The notes: generated by a model not told the origin, from the sequence alone. DNA of 64,000 bases from Parvibaculum indicum (GCF_011762095.1 NZ_JAASQO010000001.1:372001-436000), one strand, 5' to 3'; counted from the first letter of the stretch, positions 41,923 through 51,794 are shown. Numbers and translations: made by a program.

Positions 41923-42690
41923 ATGAAATTCGAGAAGATTGCCTTCGTGGCGACGGAGATGCCCGAAGCCCAGGAAGCGCTGGAAAAGCTGCGGAACCGG
42001 TATGGCGACGCCGCGCCGGACGATGCCGACGTCATCGTCGCCCTGGGTGGCGACGGTCTGATGCTTCAGACCATGCATCAGAGCATCCATCGCGGCATCC
42101 CCATCTATGGCATGAACCGCGGCTCGGTCGGCTTTCTGATGAACGAATACAAGGACGACGATCTGATTTCGCGCCTCGAAGCCGCCGAGATCTCGCGCCT
42201 CCACCCCTTGCGCATGAAAACCCGGCTTGCCAATGGCGAGACCCATGAGGCGCTTGCGATCAATGAAGTCTCGCTGCTGCGCGAAACCCGCCAGGCCGCC
42301 AAGATCCGCATCACCATCGACGGCAAGGTGCGGATGCAGGAACTGATCTGCGACGGCGTATTGGTGGCAACGCCCGCGGGCAGCACGGCCTATAACCTGT
42401 CCGTGCAGGGACCGATCATCCCGATCGACGCGCAGCTTCTCGCGCTCACGCCCATCAGCGCCTTCCGCCCGCGCCGCTGGCGCGGAGCGCTGCTCTCGCA
42501 TCGCGCGGAAGTGAAATTCGAAATCCTCGAACCGAAAAAGCGCCCCGTCTCCGCCGTGGCCGACCACACCGAGTTCCGCGAGGTCGCGGAAGTCGATGTG
42601 AAGGAAGACCAGTCGGTGAACCTGCTGATGATGTTCGACAGCGACCACAGCCTGGACGAACGCATCCTGGGCGAACAGTTCCTGTATTAG
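41923..42690 (+). CDS. nadK: NAD kinase
   Basis: 255 residues. The [11 protein letters not shown] motif (about 46-56) holds the catalytic aspartate, then NEVSLLRE, and [16 protein letters not shown] is the nucleotide-binding loop. It phosphorylates NAD to NADP using ATP or polyphosphate. The short length with no N-terminal extension is common in alphaproteobacteria. It is divergent from cutA. Confidence 0.95.
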   Translation: MKFEKIAFVATEMPEAQEALEKLRNRYGDAAPDDADVIVALGGDGLMLQTMHQSIHRGIPIYGMNRGSVGFLMNEYKDDDLISRLEAAEISRLHPLRMKTRLANGETHEALAINEVSLLRETRQAAKIRITIDGKVRMQELICDGVLVATPAGSTAYNLSVQGPIIPIDAQLLALTPISAFRPRRWRGALLSHRAEVKFEILEPKKRPVSAVADHTEFREVAEVDVKEDQSVNLLMMFDSDHSLDERILGEQFLY

Positions 42691-42702
42691 GAATTTCTCC
42701 GC

Positions 42703-43338
42703 CTAGACGGAATGCGCTTCGTCTCGCCTCTTGACGGCATCGGTTGCGAGCGCGCCATAGGCAAGGCCGGCCGCCCAGATGGCAAGGCCGATATGAAAGA
42801 CATCCATGGATGTCGAGGCCGACAGGCCGTAGAATCCCATGCTCGCCAGCGCTGCGCCCGCATAGCCCGCCGCGCCGACAATGAACCCGGCGCCCGCTGC
42901 CACGCTGCCGCGAATGGCGATCACAATGCCCGCCGCCAGCATCAGCACCAGCATGACGAGGCTCGCCATCTGCGCATAAATGTCGCCGACCGGCGCAGTC
43001 GCTTCCGCAACAGCCAGCGGCACGATGATCGCCGGCAACAGCCAGAGCACGCCGAGCGCCATCCTGCCGGGTTGACCGCGCAGCAGGATGACGATGGCGG
43101 CAATGGTCCAGCTCGGCCCGAGGATCATGGCCATAAGCGAAATGGTTTCATTGGCCAGCACGACCAGATGCGTCGGATAGCCCCCATAGCGGATAGCGCC
43201 GAAAAATGCCGCCGGCACCACGATCAGCAAGGCGGCGCAGGCAAAGTCGAGCCCCGGCCTGTCCCTGTGCCCAAACAGCCGCACCGCGCCGACCAGCGCG
43301 GCCAGCATGAGAACGATTTCGAAAAGCGTATTCGTCAT
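42703..43338 (-). CDS. Polytopic membrane protein of unknown function
   Basis: 211 residues with six or seven hydrophobic helices and short loops, starting MTNTLFEIVLMLAALVGAVR. No family recognised. It starts 5 bases after the stop of a Nudix hydrolase on the same strand, so the two are very likely co-transcribed. It is convergent with nadK. Confidence 0.6.
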   Translation of the reverse strand: MTNTLFEIVLMLAALVGAVRLFGHRDRPGLDFACAALLIVVPAAFFGAIRYGGYPTHLVVLANETISLMAMILGPSWTIAAIVILLRGQPGRMALGVLWLLPAIIVPLAVAEATAPVGDIYAQMASLVMLVLMLAAGIVIAIRGSVAAGAGFIVGAAGYAGAALASMGFYGLSASTSMDVFHIGLAIWAAGLAYGALATDAVKRRDEAHSV

Positions 43339-43343
43339 GGGGA

Positions 43344-44174
43344 TTACTTCGCTTTCGGCTTGGCGACATTGGCGACGGCGTCCAGCGGCTCGTCCGTCAC
43401 CGAATAACCCGCCTCCGCCGGAATGCGGAGAATGGCTTCGCCCGCATCGTTCTTCGTCACCTGCGGTTCCACCGTCACGATGGGCCTGTTGCGCGCTTCC
43501 TCGATCGCATGGGCGACATTCGCGCTCCGCCCCACCTTCTCGACATTCATGCGGGTCGGGAAAATGATCGTGCGTTTGCCCGCCTGCGCTTCTTCCAGCG
43601 CGATCTGCGGCCGGATCCAGACGCTGTCCACCGATTCCGAACCGTCATGGACCGCCAGATGATCGGCGGGCGCCTCGGCCAGATAGAAATGCGTGTCGAA
43701 ACGCTTCGGCATCATGTTCGGCGTGATCCAGTGCGCGAACGGCGTCAGCATATCCACCGCCACACGCAGGTTCTCCCGCTCCAGAAATTCGGCAATGCCC
43801 AGTTCGCCCTTGTTGAGCGCATCGCGATAGGGCTCCAGCGTGGCAAGCCGCGCGGCATCCACCACATCGCCGGTCTGTGCATTGCGCGCCAGCAATACGC
43901 CCGCCTCCTCGAACGCCTCGCGAATAGCCGCAACCCGAAGTGCCAGCAGCGTGTCGTCGAACGCCTCCGCCCCGTCCACGCGTGCGCGCACCTGCTGCGC
44001 ATAATCCGCCTTGTCCACCTTGCCGCCGGGAAACACGAGCGCCCCCGAGGCGAAATCGATCTGGTGATGGCGCACCACCATAAAGACCTCGAGCCCCTCC
44101 GCGCCGTCGCGCAGCAGCAGGATCGTCGATGAGGGAATAAGCGTATCGCCCCCCGTCGCGTGTCGTTCAGCCAT
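43344..44174 (-). CDS. Nudix hydrolase, NUDT19/CoA diphosphatase-like
   Basis: 276 residues. The Nudix fold begins PSSTILLLRDGAEGLEVFMV, with FASGALVFPGGKVDKADY and then RVAAIREAFEEAGVLLAR. The Nudix box is split by an insertion of about 25 residues between the glycine and the REAFEE helix, the form seen in NUDT19/NUDT7-related enzymes that cleave CoA derivatives. A CoA or acyl-CoA substrate is therefore plausible, in keeping with the acyl-CoA genes of the region. Confidence 0.8.
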   Translation of the reverse strand: MAERHATGGDTLIPSSTILLLRDGAEGLEVFMVVRHHQIDFASGALVFPGGKVDKADYAQQVRARVDGAEAFDDTLLALRVAAIREAFEEAGVLLARNAQTGDVVDAARLATLEPYRDALNKGELGIAEFLERENLRVAVDMLTPFAHWITPNMMPKRFDTHFYLAEAPADHLAVHDGSESVDSVWIRPQIALEEAQAGKRTIIFPTRMNVEKVGRSANVAHAIEEARNRPIVTVEPQVTKNDAGEAILRIPAEAGYSVTDEPLDAVANVAKPKAK

Positions 44175-44383
44175 TTCTCACTCCCTCCAGCCGCCCGGTT
44201 AAAATCCGGACATTCTTATTAACGCTTTGGCGACGCTGATCCTGCATGGATGGAACGGATTAAGTGTGCCGAAACCACCTTGCGCCGAAACTGCCACAGG
44301 GCGGACACGTGCCCAGCGAAGGTTTTGTGCCCGAGTACCGCCACGACCCGCCACCATGAAACGCCGTCAGCAATCGGTTCAAG

Positions 44384-45952
44384 ATGTACAGCAGTTCGTT
44401 TCGTCTGACCAACCGGGACATCGATCTCGCCTTTGAGGCGCAGCACCTCTTTCTGGTGTTTCAGCCGCGGATTTCGCTGGTTGACGGTACGATTCTGGGC
44501 GCGGAAGCTTATGTGAGATGGACCCATCCGGAATATGGCCTGCTGCCGCCCGGCCTCTTCCTTTCCTTCTTCGACAGGCGCGAACGCGCAGGCGAACTCA
44601 CACGCTATGTCGCCGCGCGTGCCGCCGAAACGCTGGTCTTCTGGCAGGGAAAAGGTCAGGACTGGCCGATCTCCATCAATCTCTCCGCCTCGGACGTGAA
44701 CGATGCCGGACTGGCCGGCGCCCTGGACGGGATCATGGCGGCCCATGATCTCGATCCCTCCTGCCTCACCATCGAAATTCCCGAAGGCGCCATTGCCCGC
44801 TCGCCCGACACCGCCACCCGCACCATTCGCGAGCTGCGGCGCATGGGCTTCCGAACGGCGCTGGATGGCGGCGGCGCAGTCATCGTCCCCGACGAGCTGC
44901 TCACGACCGACTACTTCAATGAAGTGAAGATCGGCGGCGCCTCCATCATCCAGTTCGCCAAGCGGGTGAAAAAATCCGGCATCGGTTTCGTCGGCAAGCG
45001 CGTCACGCTCGCCGCCGGCCGAGGTATGGACGCGACCGCCGTGGGCGTGGAAAACGAAACGACACTCGGCGCATTGCGCGAACTCGGCTTCACCGCCGCG
45101 CAAGGGGCCTATATCTGCCGTCCCATGAAACCGGAAGAGCTTGTCGGCTGGCACTACGCCGCCCCCGCCGCGGAGGAAGAAGACGAAATCCTGCTGCTGG
45201 AGCCGATGAGCGAAAGCACCTTCCACCAGACTATCGAGGAACCGCTTGAGCTGACCGAGCCGCTTGAAGAGGAAGAGATCGAAACGCCCTGCGACATGGA
45301 TGCGCCGGAAGAAAGCGCGTTCGATCCGGCAAGTATCGAGCTCGACGAATATGAAGAGCTGGAGAGCGCCCCCCTCGCCGATGACGACCTGGAAACCCTC
45401 GCAGCCATCCGCAGCGAAGTCATGAGCCTGGCGGGCTATGACGAAACGGAAACGCCTCCCGACCTGTTCGAACCGCAACTGGAAGATGAGTTGGAGGAAG
45501 AGCCGGACGACGAAGCCGAAGAGACCTCCGAGTTCCTGTCCGTCATGGACCCCGCGCCCATCGAGTACAGGCCGGATGAACCCGCCCGCATTGCCGGAAC
45601 TTCGCCTCGCGCGGAAGAAACGGAGGCCGTCGACGAGCTGATCCTCGATTATACCGCGCTCGATTTCGACTTGCCGGGCGAAGAAATCCGCATGATGGCC
45701 TGGCGCATCGACCGCGTCTGCCTCTTCCCGGGCCGGGAACTCGTTCGCCGCATACCGGCTCGAAAACGCCGCAGGCGGCCGGCGGGCAAACGCCCCGCCC
45801 CCGCTCGCGCCCGGACCGCGCGCGGCAAGACACCGGCCCGCCGCCGCGCAAAGGCTGCGCCCGGCAAATCCCGTCGGCCCGCGCCGCCGCGCAAACGGCA
45901 GCGCCGCGGGACGCCGAAGCGGTCTTTCCTGGAACGCGCGCTCGGGCTTTAG
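44384..45952 (+). CDS. Degenerate EAL-domain protein with acidic linker and basic tail
   Basis: 522 residues in three parts. Residues 12-258 are an EAL fold with E41 (EAY in place of EAL), N99, E134, K182, E223 and Q240, but the central DDFGTG-type metal motif is replaced by DGGGAV (D161, G162), so c-di-GMP hydrolysis is doubtful and binding or scaffolding is more likely. Residues about 260-445 are strongly acidic. Residues about 450-522 are Arg/Lys/Pro/Ala-rich, like H1-type tails (for example PAGKRPAPARARTARGKTPA). No ribosome-binding site is seen, so the start is uncertain. No GGDEF partner is adjacent. Confidence 0.75.
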   Translation: MYSSSFRLTNRDIDLAFEAQHLFLVFQPRISLVDGTILGAEAYVRWTHPEYGLLPPGLFLSFFDRRERAGELTRYVAARAAETLVFWQGKGQDWPISINLSASDVNDAGLAGALDGIMAAHDLDPSCLTIEIPEGAIARSPDTATRTIRELRRMGFRTALDGGGAVIVPDELLTTDYFNEVKIGGASIIQFAKRVKKSGIGFVGKRVTLAAGRGMDATAVGVENETTLGALRELGFTAAQGAYICRPMKPEELVGWHYAAPAAEEEDEILLLEPMSESTFHQTIEEPLELTEPLEEEEIETPCDMDAPEESAFDPASIELDEYEELESAPLADDDLETLAAIRSEVMSLAGYDETETPPDLFEPQLEDELEEEPDDEAEETSEFLSVMDPAPIEYRPDEPARIAGTSPRAEETEAVDELILDYTALDFDLPGEEIRMMAWRIDRVCLFPGRELVRRIPARKRRRRPAGKRPAPARARTARGKTPARRRAKAAPGKSRRPAPPRKRQRRGTPKRSFLERALGL

Positions 45953-45962
45953 TCCCGCCCGA

Positions 45963-47177
45963 TCAGACTTTTTCGATAATCATCGCAATGCCCTGCCCCA
46001 CACCGATGCACATGGTGCAAAGGGCGAAACGTCCATCGCGCTTGTGCAGCTCATGCGTGGCGGTCAACACCAGCCGCGCACCGCTCATACCCAGTGGATG
46101 CCCCAATGCGATGGCGCCGCCATTCGGGTTCACATGTTCCGCATCGTCGGGCAGCCCCAGATCGCGCATCACCGCAAGGCCCTGGCTCGCAAAGGCTTCG
46201 TTGAGCTCGATCACATCCATGTCGGCAAGCGTCAGGCCCGTCTTTTCCAGCACCTTGCGCGTCGCCGGCGCCGGACCGATGCCCATGATACGCGGCGGCA
46301 CGCCGGCGGTCGCCATGGCGACGATCCGTGCGCGCGGCGTCAGGCCGTGCGCTTCCACCGCGTTGCCGGAAGCGACGATCATGGCGCAGGCGCCGTCATT
46401 CACGCCCGATGCATTGCCGGCGGTCACCGAGCCGCCCTCGCGGAACGGCGCGCGAAGTTTCGCAAGCGCCTCCAGCGTCGTTTCCGGGCGGGGATGCTCG
46501 TCCGTATCGATCACCGTCTCTCCCTTGCGGGTCGAGATGGTGACGGGAACGATCTCTTCGGCCAGACGCCCGTTTTTCAGCGCAACACCCGCCTTCTGCT
46601 GGCTGCGCCAGGCGAAAGCGTCCTGGTCTTCACGGGAAATCTGGAAGTCTTCGGCCACGTTCTCGGCCGTTTCCGGCATGCTGTCGACCCCATACTGGCT
46701 TTCCATCAGCGGATTGACGAAGCGCCAGCCGATCGTCGTATCGTAAATCTCGGCATTCCGGTCATAGGCGCTGGTGGCCTTGCCCATGACGAAAGGCGCG
46801 CGCGACATGCTTTCCACGCCGCCGGCAATGACGAACTCGGCTTCGCCGGATTTGATCGCCCGGCCCGCCGTGCCGATGGCATCCATACCCGACCCGCAAA
46901 GCCGGTTCACCGTGGCGCCCGGCACCGCATCCGGCAGACCCGCCAGCAGCGACGACATGCGCGCGACATTGCGATTGTCTTCACCGGCCTGGTTGGCGCA
47001 GCCGAAGATCACATCGTCCACCCGCTCCCAATTGACCGACGGATTGCGCTCCATCAGCGCCATCAGAGGCACCGCCCCCAGATCGTCCGCCCGCACGGGC
47101 GCAAGCGATCCGCCGTACCGGCCGACCGGCGTACGGGCTCCGTCGCAAATGAAGGCTTCCTGAATCTGATGGGTCAT
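45963..47177 (-). CDS. Thiolase, probably 3-oxoadipyl-CoA thiolase (PcaF/PaaJ type)
   Basis: 404 residues starting [20 protein letters not shown]. The active cysteine is in [19 protein letters not shown], the histidine in [18 protein letters not shown], and the second cysteine in [12 protein letters not shown]. The stretches [20 protein letters not shown] and [15 protein letters not shown] are very close to PcaF/PaaJ, which cleave 3-oxoadipyl-CoA to succinyl-CoA and acetyl-CoA. Other ring-cleavage genes are absent here, so general beta-oxidation is possible. It follows the DUF2336 gene after 85 bases. Confidence 0.85.
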   Translation of the reverse strand: MTHQIQEAFICDGARTPVGRYGGSLAPVRADDLGAVPLMALMERNPSVNWERVDDVIFGCANQAGEDNRNVARMSSLLAGLPDAVPGATVNRLCGSGMDAIGTAGRAIKSGEAEFVIAGGVESMSRAPFVMGKATSAYDRNAEIYDTTIGWRFVNPLMESQYGVDSMPETAENVAEDFQISREDQDAFAWRSQQKAGVALKNGRLAEEIVPVTISTRKGETVIDTDEHPRPETTLEALAKLRAPFREGGSVTAGNASGVNDGACAMIVASGNAVEAHGLTPRARIVAMATAGVPPRIMGIGPAPATRKVLEKTGLTLADMDVIELNEAFASQGLAVMRDLGLPDDAEHVNPNGGAIALGHPLGMSGARLVLTATHELHKRDGRFALCTMCIGVGQGIAMIIEKV

Positions 47178-47262
47178 GCCGTCTCTCCGGGGGCGAAATT
47201 GAATCGTTGGAGGCGGCAAACTAGCAGCTTTTCACGCGGTTCTCAGCGGGAAGTTCTTCGCG

Positions 47263-48408
47263 TCAGGCCGCGCCCGCGGAAACGTTGAGCGGCTCCGCCA
47301 CGTTCAGCCCCGTCCCGCTGAGGCGGCCGAGCTGGTCCATCAGCGCGTCGAAATCCCCGCCTTGCAGCGTGTCGTAGCTGGAAAGGAGCCCCTTCACGAC
47401 CGTGGCCCGGTACTGTTCCTGATCGAAAACCGAGGCCGCCTTTTCGCGATGGAACGCATCCAGCATCACCCGAAAGGCCGGATAGAGCGCTTCGGGCATT
47501 CCGGCCCGCGCATAGACGGCGCGAAAGCCCAGCGCCCCCACATCGTGGATCAGGCGCCAGATCCGGACCTCGGGCACATCGGTGAGCCGGGCCATGGAGG
47601 CTTCCACGAAACGCATCTCGCCCTGGCAGCCCAGACGCAGAATGAGACTTCCCGTCAGCCGCTGGTTTGCGGCGAGCTGGTCCACCAGCTTGCGCAGGTC
47701 GATATCGCTCATCCGCGTGACGGCTTCCGCCGTGCTGCGCTCGCGCGCCTGCGCCTCCAGCATCCCGGCCGTGCGCGTGTCGAGGGAATGAGTGTTGACG
47801 AGATAATCCCTCAGATTTTCCGAGACCTGCGAGATGAGTTTCTCGATCAGCAGAGCCGGTACGTCGCTGCGTGCAACGACAGGCTCCACGACTTCTCGGT
47901 CGTCCGGATACCGCTCGGCCAGCATCCCTGCGGCCGCTTCGTCGATGATGGCGCCTTCATTGGCGACCAGCGTCAGCACCGCGGTTCGGTCGCCTTGCGA
48001 AACGATCGCTTCCGAAACCGCCGAATTGACGGAGGGGCGGCTGGCAATGGCGCATTGCTTGGCGGGACTGCCATAGGTGACGAGGCCGACCAGATCTTCG
48101 TCGGTAAGAACGGGTGAATTCCTCAGAACGGGGATGGCGACCTCATCGAGATCGCGCGCCAGCTCCAATACGATGCCGCGCGGCGCGCCGGGCATGTCTT
48201 TCAGGCTGTCGGACAGCGCTTCCCGAACGGTAATCGCGACATCGTGAACGAGATAGCCGAGCACTTCCCGGGCCAGTTCGCGTTCGCGCGGCGATAGATC
48301 GACGCTCTCGAACTGCTGCGCCACCTTTTCGGCCACCTCCGCACGCGCCGTGCCGGATGGGTGCGCCATCAGACGCTGCACATCCTGTATGCTGAGTTTC
48401 CTACGCAT
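47263..48408 (-). CDS. DUF2336 domain-containing protein
   Basis: About 381 residues of helical HEAT-like repeats (SPRERELAREVLGYLVHDVA, TVREALSDSLKDMPGAPRGI, DEDLVGLVTYGSPAKQCAIA). This is the alphaproteobacterial DUF2336 family, of unknown function. The ATG at 48408 follows GGCGGGG; another lies 6 codons upstream. No membrane segment. A perfect inverted repeat precedes it at 48474-48493. Confidence 0.8.
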   Translation of the reverse strand: MRRKLSIQDVQRLMAHPSGTARAEVAEKVAQQFESVDLSPRERELAREVLGYLVHDVAITVREALSDSLKDMPGAPRGIVLELARDLDEVAIPVLRNSPVLTDEDLVGLVTYGSPAKQCAIASRPSVNSAVSEAIVSQGDRTAVLTLVANEGAIIDEAAAGMLAERYPDDREVVEPVVARSDVPALLIEKLISQVSENLRDYLVNTHSLDTRTAGMLEAQARERSTAEAVTRMSDIDLRKLVDQLAANQRLTGSLILRLGCQGEMRFVEASMARLTDVPEVRIWRLIHDVGALGFRAVYARAGMPEALYPAFRVMLDAFHREKAASVFDQEQYRATVVKGLLSSYDTLQGGDFDALMDQLGRLSGTGLNVAEPLNVSAGAA

Positions 48409-48473
48409 TGCCCCGCCTTGACCCAATCATCGAGAAGCAACGGGCAAATCCCACCTCGCCCGTCTGTATCTGC

Positions 48474-48493
48474 ATCGCTCAACTTAGAGCGAT
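48474..48493. repeat. Inverted repeat between DUF2336 and CoA-transferase genes
   Basis: Perfect 7-base arms ATCGCTC and GAGCGAT separated by six bases, in the divergent 258-base gap. It could be an operator; no regulator gene is adjacent and no promoter elements are clear. Confidence 0.4.
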
Positions 48494-48666
48494 ACGATTA
48501 AGGACGGGTTTACGATGATGCCCGCTTCCGCGCCGAACGCCCGGATTTACCTTGCCGGCCGATCCCTTCCGGGGCAGGCGGCGGCGAAACCGCGCTTTTG
48601 ACTCCCCCCGCTTTTCATGGATGATCGCCGCAACCGGAAACACAAGAAATCGGACGGGGAACCCTG

Positions 48667-49866
48667 ATGCTGGAAGGTCTCAAAGTCGTGGAAATGGCAA
48701 CCTATATCGCCGCGCCGGGCGCGGGCGGCATCCTTGCCGACTGGGGGGCGGAGGTCATCAAGATCGAGCCCCTGAGCGGATGCCCGATGCGCTACACCAT
48801 GGCCAATGTCGGCGCGGACCATCTGAAGGGCAGCCCGATCTTCGATCTCGACAATCGCGGCAAGAAGGGCCTGGCCATCAACACCGCGACGCCGGAGGGC
48901 GTGGCCGCGGTGAAACGGCTGGTCGAGGATGCCGACGTCTTCATCACCAATGTGCGCCCCGGCGGGCTGGAACGCGCAGGGCTGGATTACGACTCCCTGA
49001 AAGAGATCAATCCGCGCCTCATCTATGCCAGCGTCACCGGCTACGGGCTGGAAGGCCCCGACAGGGACCGTCCCGGCTTCGACATCGCCGCCTTTTATGC
49101 CCGGTCCGGCGTGGGCTGGCTGCAGACCGTCAAGGGCGGCGAACCCGTCTCGCTGCGGACCGGCATCGGCGACCACACCACCAGCATGGCGACGGTGGGC
49201 GGGATTCTCGCCGCCGTCTTCGAACGCCAGACGACCGGCAAGGGCCGCCTGGTGGAAGCCTCGCTCCTGCGCGCGGGCATCTATGCGGCCGGGTCGGACA
49301 CCGCCGTCCAGCTCCGCTACGGTAAGCTCGGCTCCACCAAGACGCGCCATGAGGCCATCCAGCCCATCAGCAATTTCTTCAAGACCCGGGATACCTGGAT
49401 CGTGATCGTCCCGCGTCAGGGGTCGACCGACTGGACGGCGATCTGCAAGGTGATCGGCCGGCCCGAACTCGAAACCGATCCCCGTTTCGACACCCCGAAG
49501 AACCGACGCGCCAACGCTGCCGAACTGGTGGATATTCTGGACGCCGCCTTCATCCAGCACGATCTCGCCCATTGGCGCGAGAAGCTCGATGCCGAGGACA
49601 TGATCTGGGCCCCGCTTCTGCGTCCGGCCGATGTCTTCGCCGATCCGCAGGCCAGGGCCGCCGGCGCCTATGTGGAAGTGCCCGAAGAAGGCGGCGGCGA
49701 AGGAACCTATCTTTCGCCGGCCTCGCCCATCCGTTTCCCCGGCGCCGATGACGGCCCCAAGGGCCCGGCGCCCGTTCTCGGCGAACACACCATCGACACG
49801 CTGAAGGCATCCGGGTTCAGCGACGAGGAAATCGAAGGGCTGAGGAAAGCCGGCGCCATCGGCTAG
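48667..49866 (+). CDS. CaiB/BaiF-family (class III) CoA-transferase
   Basis: 399 residues starting MLEGLKVVEMATYIAAPGAG. The family pattern LADWGAEVIKIEPLSG, NRGKKGLAINTATPEGVAAV and the catalytic aspartate in RPGFDIAAFYARSG are present. Such enzymes move CoA between carboxylic acids. The gene ends in the residues KAGAIG, and the last 23 bases are repeated at 51806-51828. Its stop overlaps the stop of the convergent reductase in the shared tetramer CTAG. Confidence 0.88.
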   Translation: MLEGLKVVEMATYIAAPGAGGILADWGAEVIKIEPLSGCPMRYTMANVGADHLKGSPIFDLDNRGKKGLAINTATPEGVAAVKRLVEDADVFITNVRPGGLERAGLDYDSLKEINPRLIYASVTGYGLEGPDRDRPGFDIAAFYARSGVGWLQTVKGGEPVSLRTGIGDHTTSMATVGGILAAVFERQTTGKGRLVEASLLRAGIYAAGSDTAVQLRYGKLGSTKTRHEAIQPISNFFKTRDTWIVIVPRQGSTDWTAICKVIGRPELETDPRFDTPKNRRANAAELVDILDAAFIQHDLAHWREKLDAEDMIWAPLLRPADVFADPQARAAGAYVEVPEEGGGEGTYLSPASPIRFPGADDGPKGPAPVLGEHTIDTLKASGFSDEEIEGLRKAGAIG

Positions 49867-49868
49867 GC
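49846..49868. repeat. Left copy of a 23-bp direct repeat (end of CoA-transferase gene)
   Basis: This stretch, encoding KAGAIG plus stop, recurs at 51806-51828 with one mismatch at the third base. Similarity ends sharply on both sides. The pair brackets the reductase and TetR genes. Confidence 0.8.
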
Positions 49869-50954
49869 TGCATCCTCCACCTGCGCGAGGCGGTCGATGG
49901 AGATGCCCTCCTCATTCATGATCTGCCTCGCCGTCTCAATGTCGGTAACCGTTTCAGCGACCTGAATCCCGGCTGACGGCGTCCCCTGACGGATCAGCCG
50001 GTCGAGCTGGATCATGGCGCCCGTCGCAGTCAGATGTGTCTGGCCCTGCGGATCCGTGACGATCCAGCTCTCCCGCATGGCTCCGTTTGCGCCCTCGCCT
50101 TCGATATCGATACGAACCCGATGCGCCCCGCCTTCTCCGGGATTGTGCATCAGCCCATGCCGCAACTTGCGGAACCGCTCGCCACTGATGAGCCCCCACA
50201 AGCCGGAACGCACGAGAACACTCAGAAGCGGGCCCGAAGTTCGGTCGTCGAAACCGATACGCGCCGCCACGCTTCTCGCCCCCGTGACGATGGGGAGCGT
50301 CATCTGGTCCGGCGTATCGAAGCGATAGAGCGGAAAGCGCCCCACTCCCGGAAATTCCGTCTTGATCCCCTTGCGAAAGGGATATGCCATCACCGCCCGC
50401 CCTTCTTCACGGACCTCGAAGGGAAGCGCCATCCTGTCCATATATTCCACCGAGTTGGGACCGGACTTGTCCTGTGCCGCATAGAGGATGCCGACTTCGA
50501 TCCGATCGACCTGCCGGAAACCGGCCGCCATCTCACGCACCAGTATGCCGACCGTCGCGGCCATCCAGGAGGAGGCGAAGACGACCGGAGCCCTGGAGGT
50601 ATCTTCCATCGCCGCCCGCAGAATCGAGCCCCGCATCCGTTCGGTCCAGCGCGTGATGTCGATATAGGGAATATGCGCGCGGATCGCGTCGAGCATCAGA
50701 TTGTCGTCGATGTCGTTGACCGCCCCGAGCACGAGGGCGGGCTGCCTTTCGAGCCCGGCCAGCGGATTGCGGGCGGAGATATCCAGCCGCACGACCGCCG
50801 CGCGGCCCAGCTCTTCGACAAGCTCTTCTCCCTGCCTCGGCGATCGTCCGCCCAGCAGTATCTCGATTTCCGGATAGCGCTTTCTCAGAAGCCGGGCGAT
50901 TTGCGTGCCGACAACGCCATAGCCGCCGGCAATGAGCACAGTTTCATTGGTCAC
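49863..50954 (-). CDS. Saccharopine dehydrogenase-like NAD(P)-binding protein
   Basis: 363 residues starting MTNETVLIAGGYGVVGTQIA, a Rossmann nucleotide loop of the GxGxxG type. The pattern GRAAVVRLDISARNPLAGLE and LVLGAVNDIDDNLMLDAIRA matches saccharopine dehydrogenase-like reductases, which include trans-acting enoyl reductase-type proteins. The substrate is unknown. It is divergent from a TetR gene, with paired palindromes between, and convergent with the CoA-transferase, sharing CTAG at the stops. Confidence 0.78.
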   Translation of the reverse strand: MTNETVLIAGGYGVVGTQIARLLRKRYPEIEILLGGRSPRQGEELVEELGRAAVVRLDISARNPLAGLERQPALVLGAVNDIDDNLMLDAIRAHIPYIDITRWTERMRGSILRAAMEDTSRAPVVFASSWMAATVGILVREMAAGFRQVDRIEVGILYAAQDKSGPNSVEYMDRMALPFEVREEGRAVMAYPFRKGIKTEFPGVGRFPLYRFDTPDQMTLPIVTGARSVAARIGFDDRTSGPLLSVLVRSGLWGLISGERFRKLRHGLMHNPGEGGAHRVRIDIEGEGANGAMRESWIVTDPQGQTHLTATGAMIQLDRLIRQGTPSAGIQVAETVTDIETARQIMNEEGISIDRLAQVEDAA

Positions 50955-51083
50955 TGGAATCTACCTGATTGTAGAGAATGAATCAGAGTGCGATGGAAGG
51001 GCGGCACCACATGCCCGCGAGCCCCGGCATCGCCATGCCTGCCGCGCTCGCCCCACCCGCTTTCAGAAAACCCCGCCTTGAAA

Positions 51084-51095
51084 GACGTGCACGTC
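51084..51095. promoter_or_regulatory. 12-base perfect palindrome in the reductase-TetR gap
   Basis: GACGTGCACGTC is a perfect palindrome 35 bases upstream of the paired operator-like sites. It may be a third protein site or chance. Confidence 0.35.
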
Positions 51096-51118
51096 GCTGC
51101 ATTCGGCCACCTCACTTT

Positions 51119-51159
51119 TGGTCACATGACCATGTTTATATTTTTTGGTCAAGAGACCA
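51119..51159. promoter_or_regulatory. Two tandem palindromic operators for a divergent TetR regulator
   Basis: TGGTCACATGACCA (51119-51132) and TGGTCAAGAGACCA (51146-51159) share the form TGGTC-N4-GACCA, with centres 27 bases apart. They lie 20-60 bases before the TetR start, in the 225-base gap that also serves the divergent reductase gene. Binding by the adjacent TetR protein is inferred. Confidence 0.7.
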
Positions 51160-51179
51160 TTTTCGGGATAAAAGGCGGC

Positions 51180-51794
51180 ATGTCCGCGAATGACCGGAGA
51201 CGGCGAGGGAAGATGGTGAGAAGGACCGGCGCCAAGGGCCAGCGACGCATCGAAGAAATTCTCGATGCAGCGGAGGAAATACTGGTCGAGGTGGGGTATG
51301 GAGGCCTGTCCATGCGCGGTGTTGCCGACCGGCTCGGCTTGCGCCTTTCGCATGTTCAGTACTATTTCGGCGGGCCCGACGCTCTGTTGGAGGCGATTTT
51401 CGACCGCTCGCTCACACGCTCGATCGAGGCGTTCGAACACCGCCCGAAACGCGAAGGGATCGAGGCCATGGTCGCCTTCGTGCTCGAAGATCAGCTTTCC
51501 ACGAGCTACTGCCGGCTGTTCTTCGAACTATGGGCGCTCGCCGCGCGCGACATGAAGGCCAACGCTGTCCTTGCCCGCTATTACGCGCGTTATCAGTCCT
51601 ATGTGGAGAGCATGGTCGCCTCGGAATATCCCCAGGCGAAACCGGCACAGCTCAAACGCTGCGCCGTCATCCTGATGAGCCTGTTCGAGGGCTTGTCGCT
51701 TTTCAGGGGCGTCGAAGGCCGGATCGCCGTATCGCGGCGCGAGCTCGACAAGGATATCGTGAAAGCGGTTCGCGCCATCCTCGCGCAAAGCTGA
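51180..51794 (+). CDS. TetR/AcrR-family transcriptional regulator
   Basis: 204 residues starting MSANDRRRRGKMVRRTG after AAAGGCGG. The helix-turn-helix is RIEEILDAAEEILVEVGYGG then MRGVADRLGLRLSHVQYYFG; the C-terminal domain is helical. An ATG 11 codons later is an alternative start. It is divergent from the reductase and probably controls both through the paired palindromes. It lies inside the repeat-flanked module. Confidence 0.87.
   Translation: MSANDRRRRGKMVRRTGAKGQRRIEEILDAAEEILVEVGYGGLSMRGVADRLGLRLSHVQYYFGGPDALLEAIFDRSLTRSIEAFEHRPKREGIEAMVAFVLEDQLSTSYCRLFFELWALAARDMKANAVLARYYARYQSYVESMVASEYPQAKPAQLKRCAVILMSLFEGLSLFRGVEGRIAVSRRELDKDIVKAVRAILAQS

Noticed and set aside
41515-42648. A 377-residue reading that would extend cutA upstream.
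   Set aside because: The extra part is antisense to nadK and CutA family length ends at the ATG at 41859.
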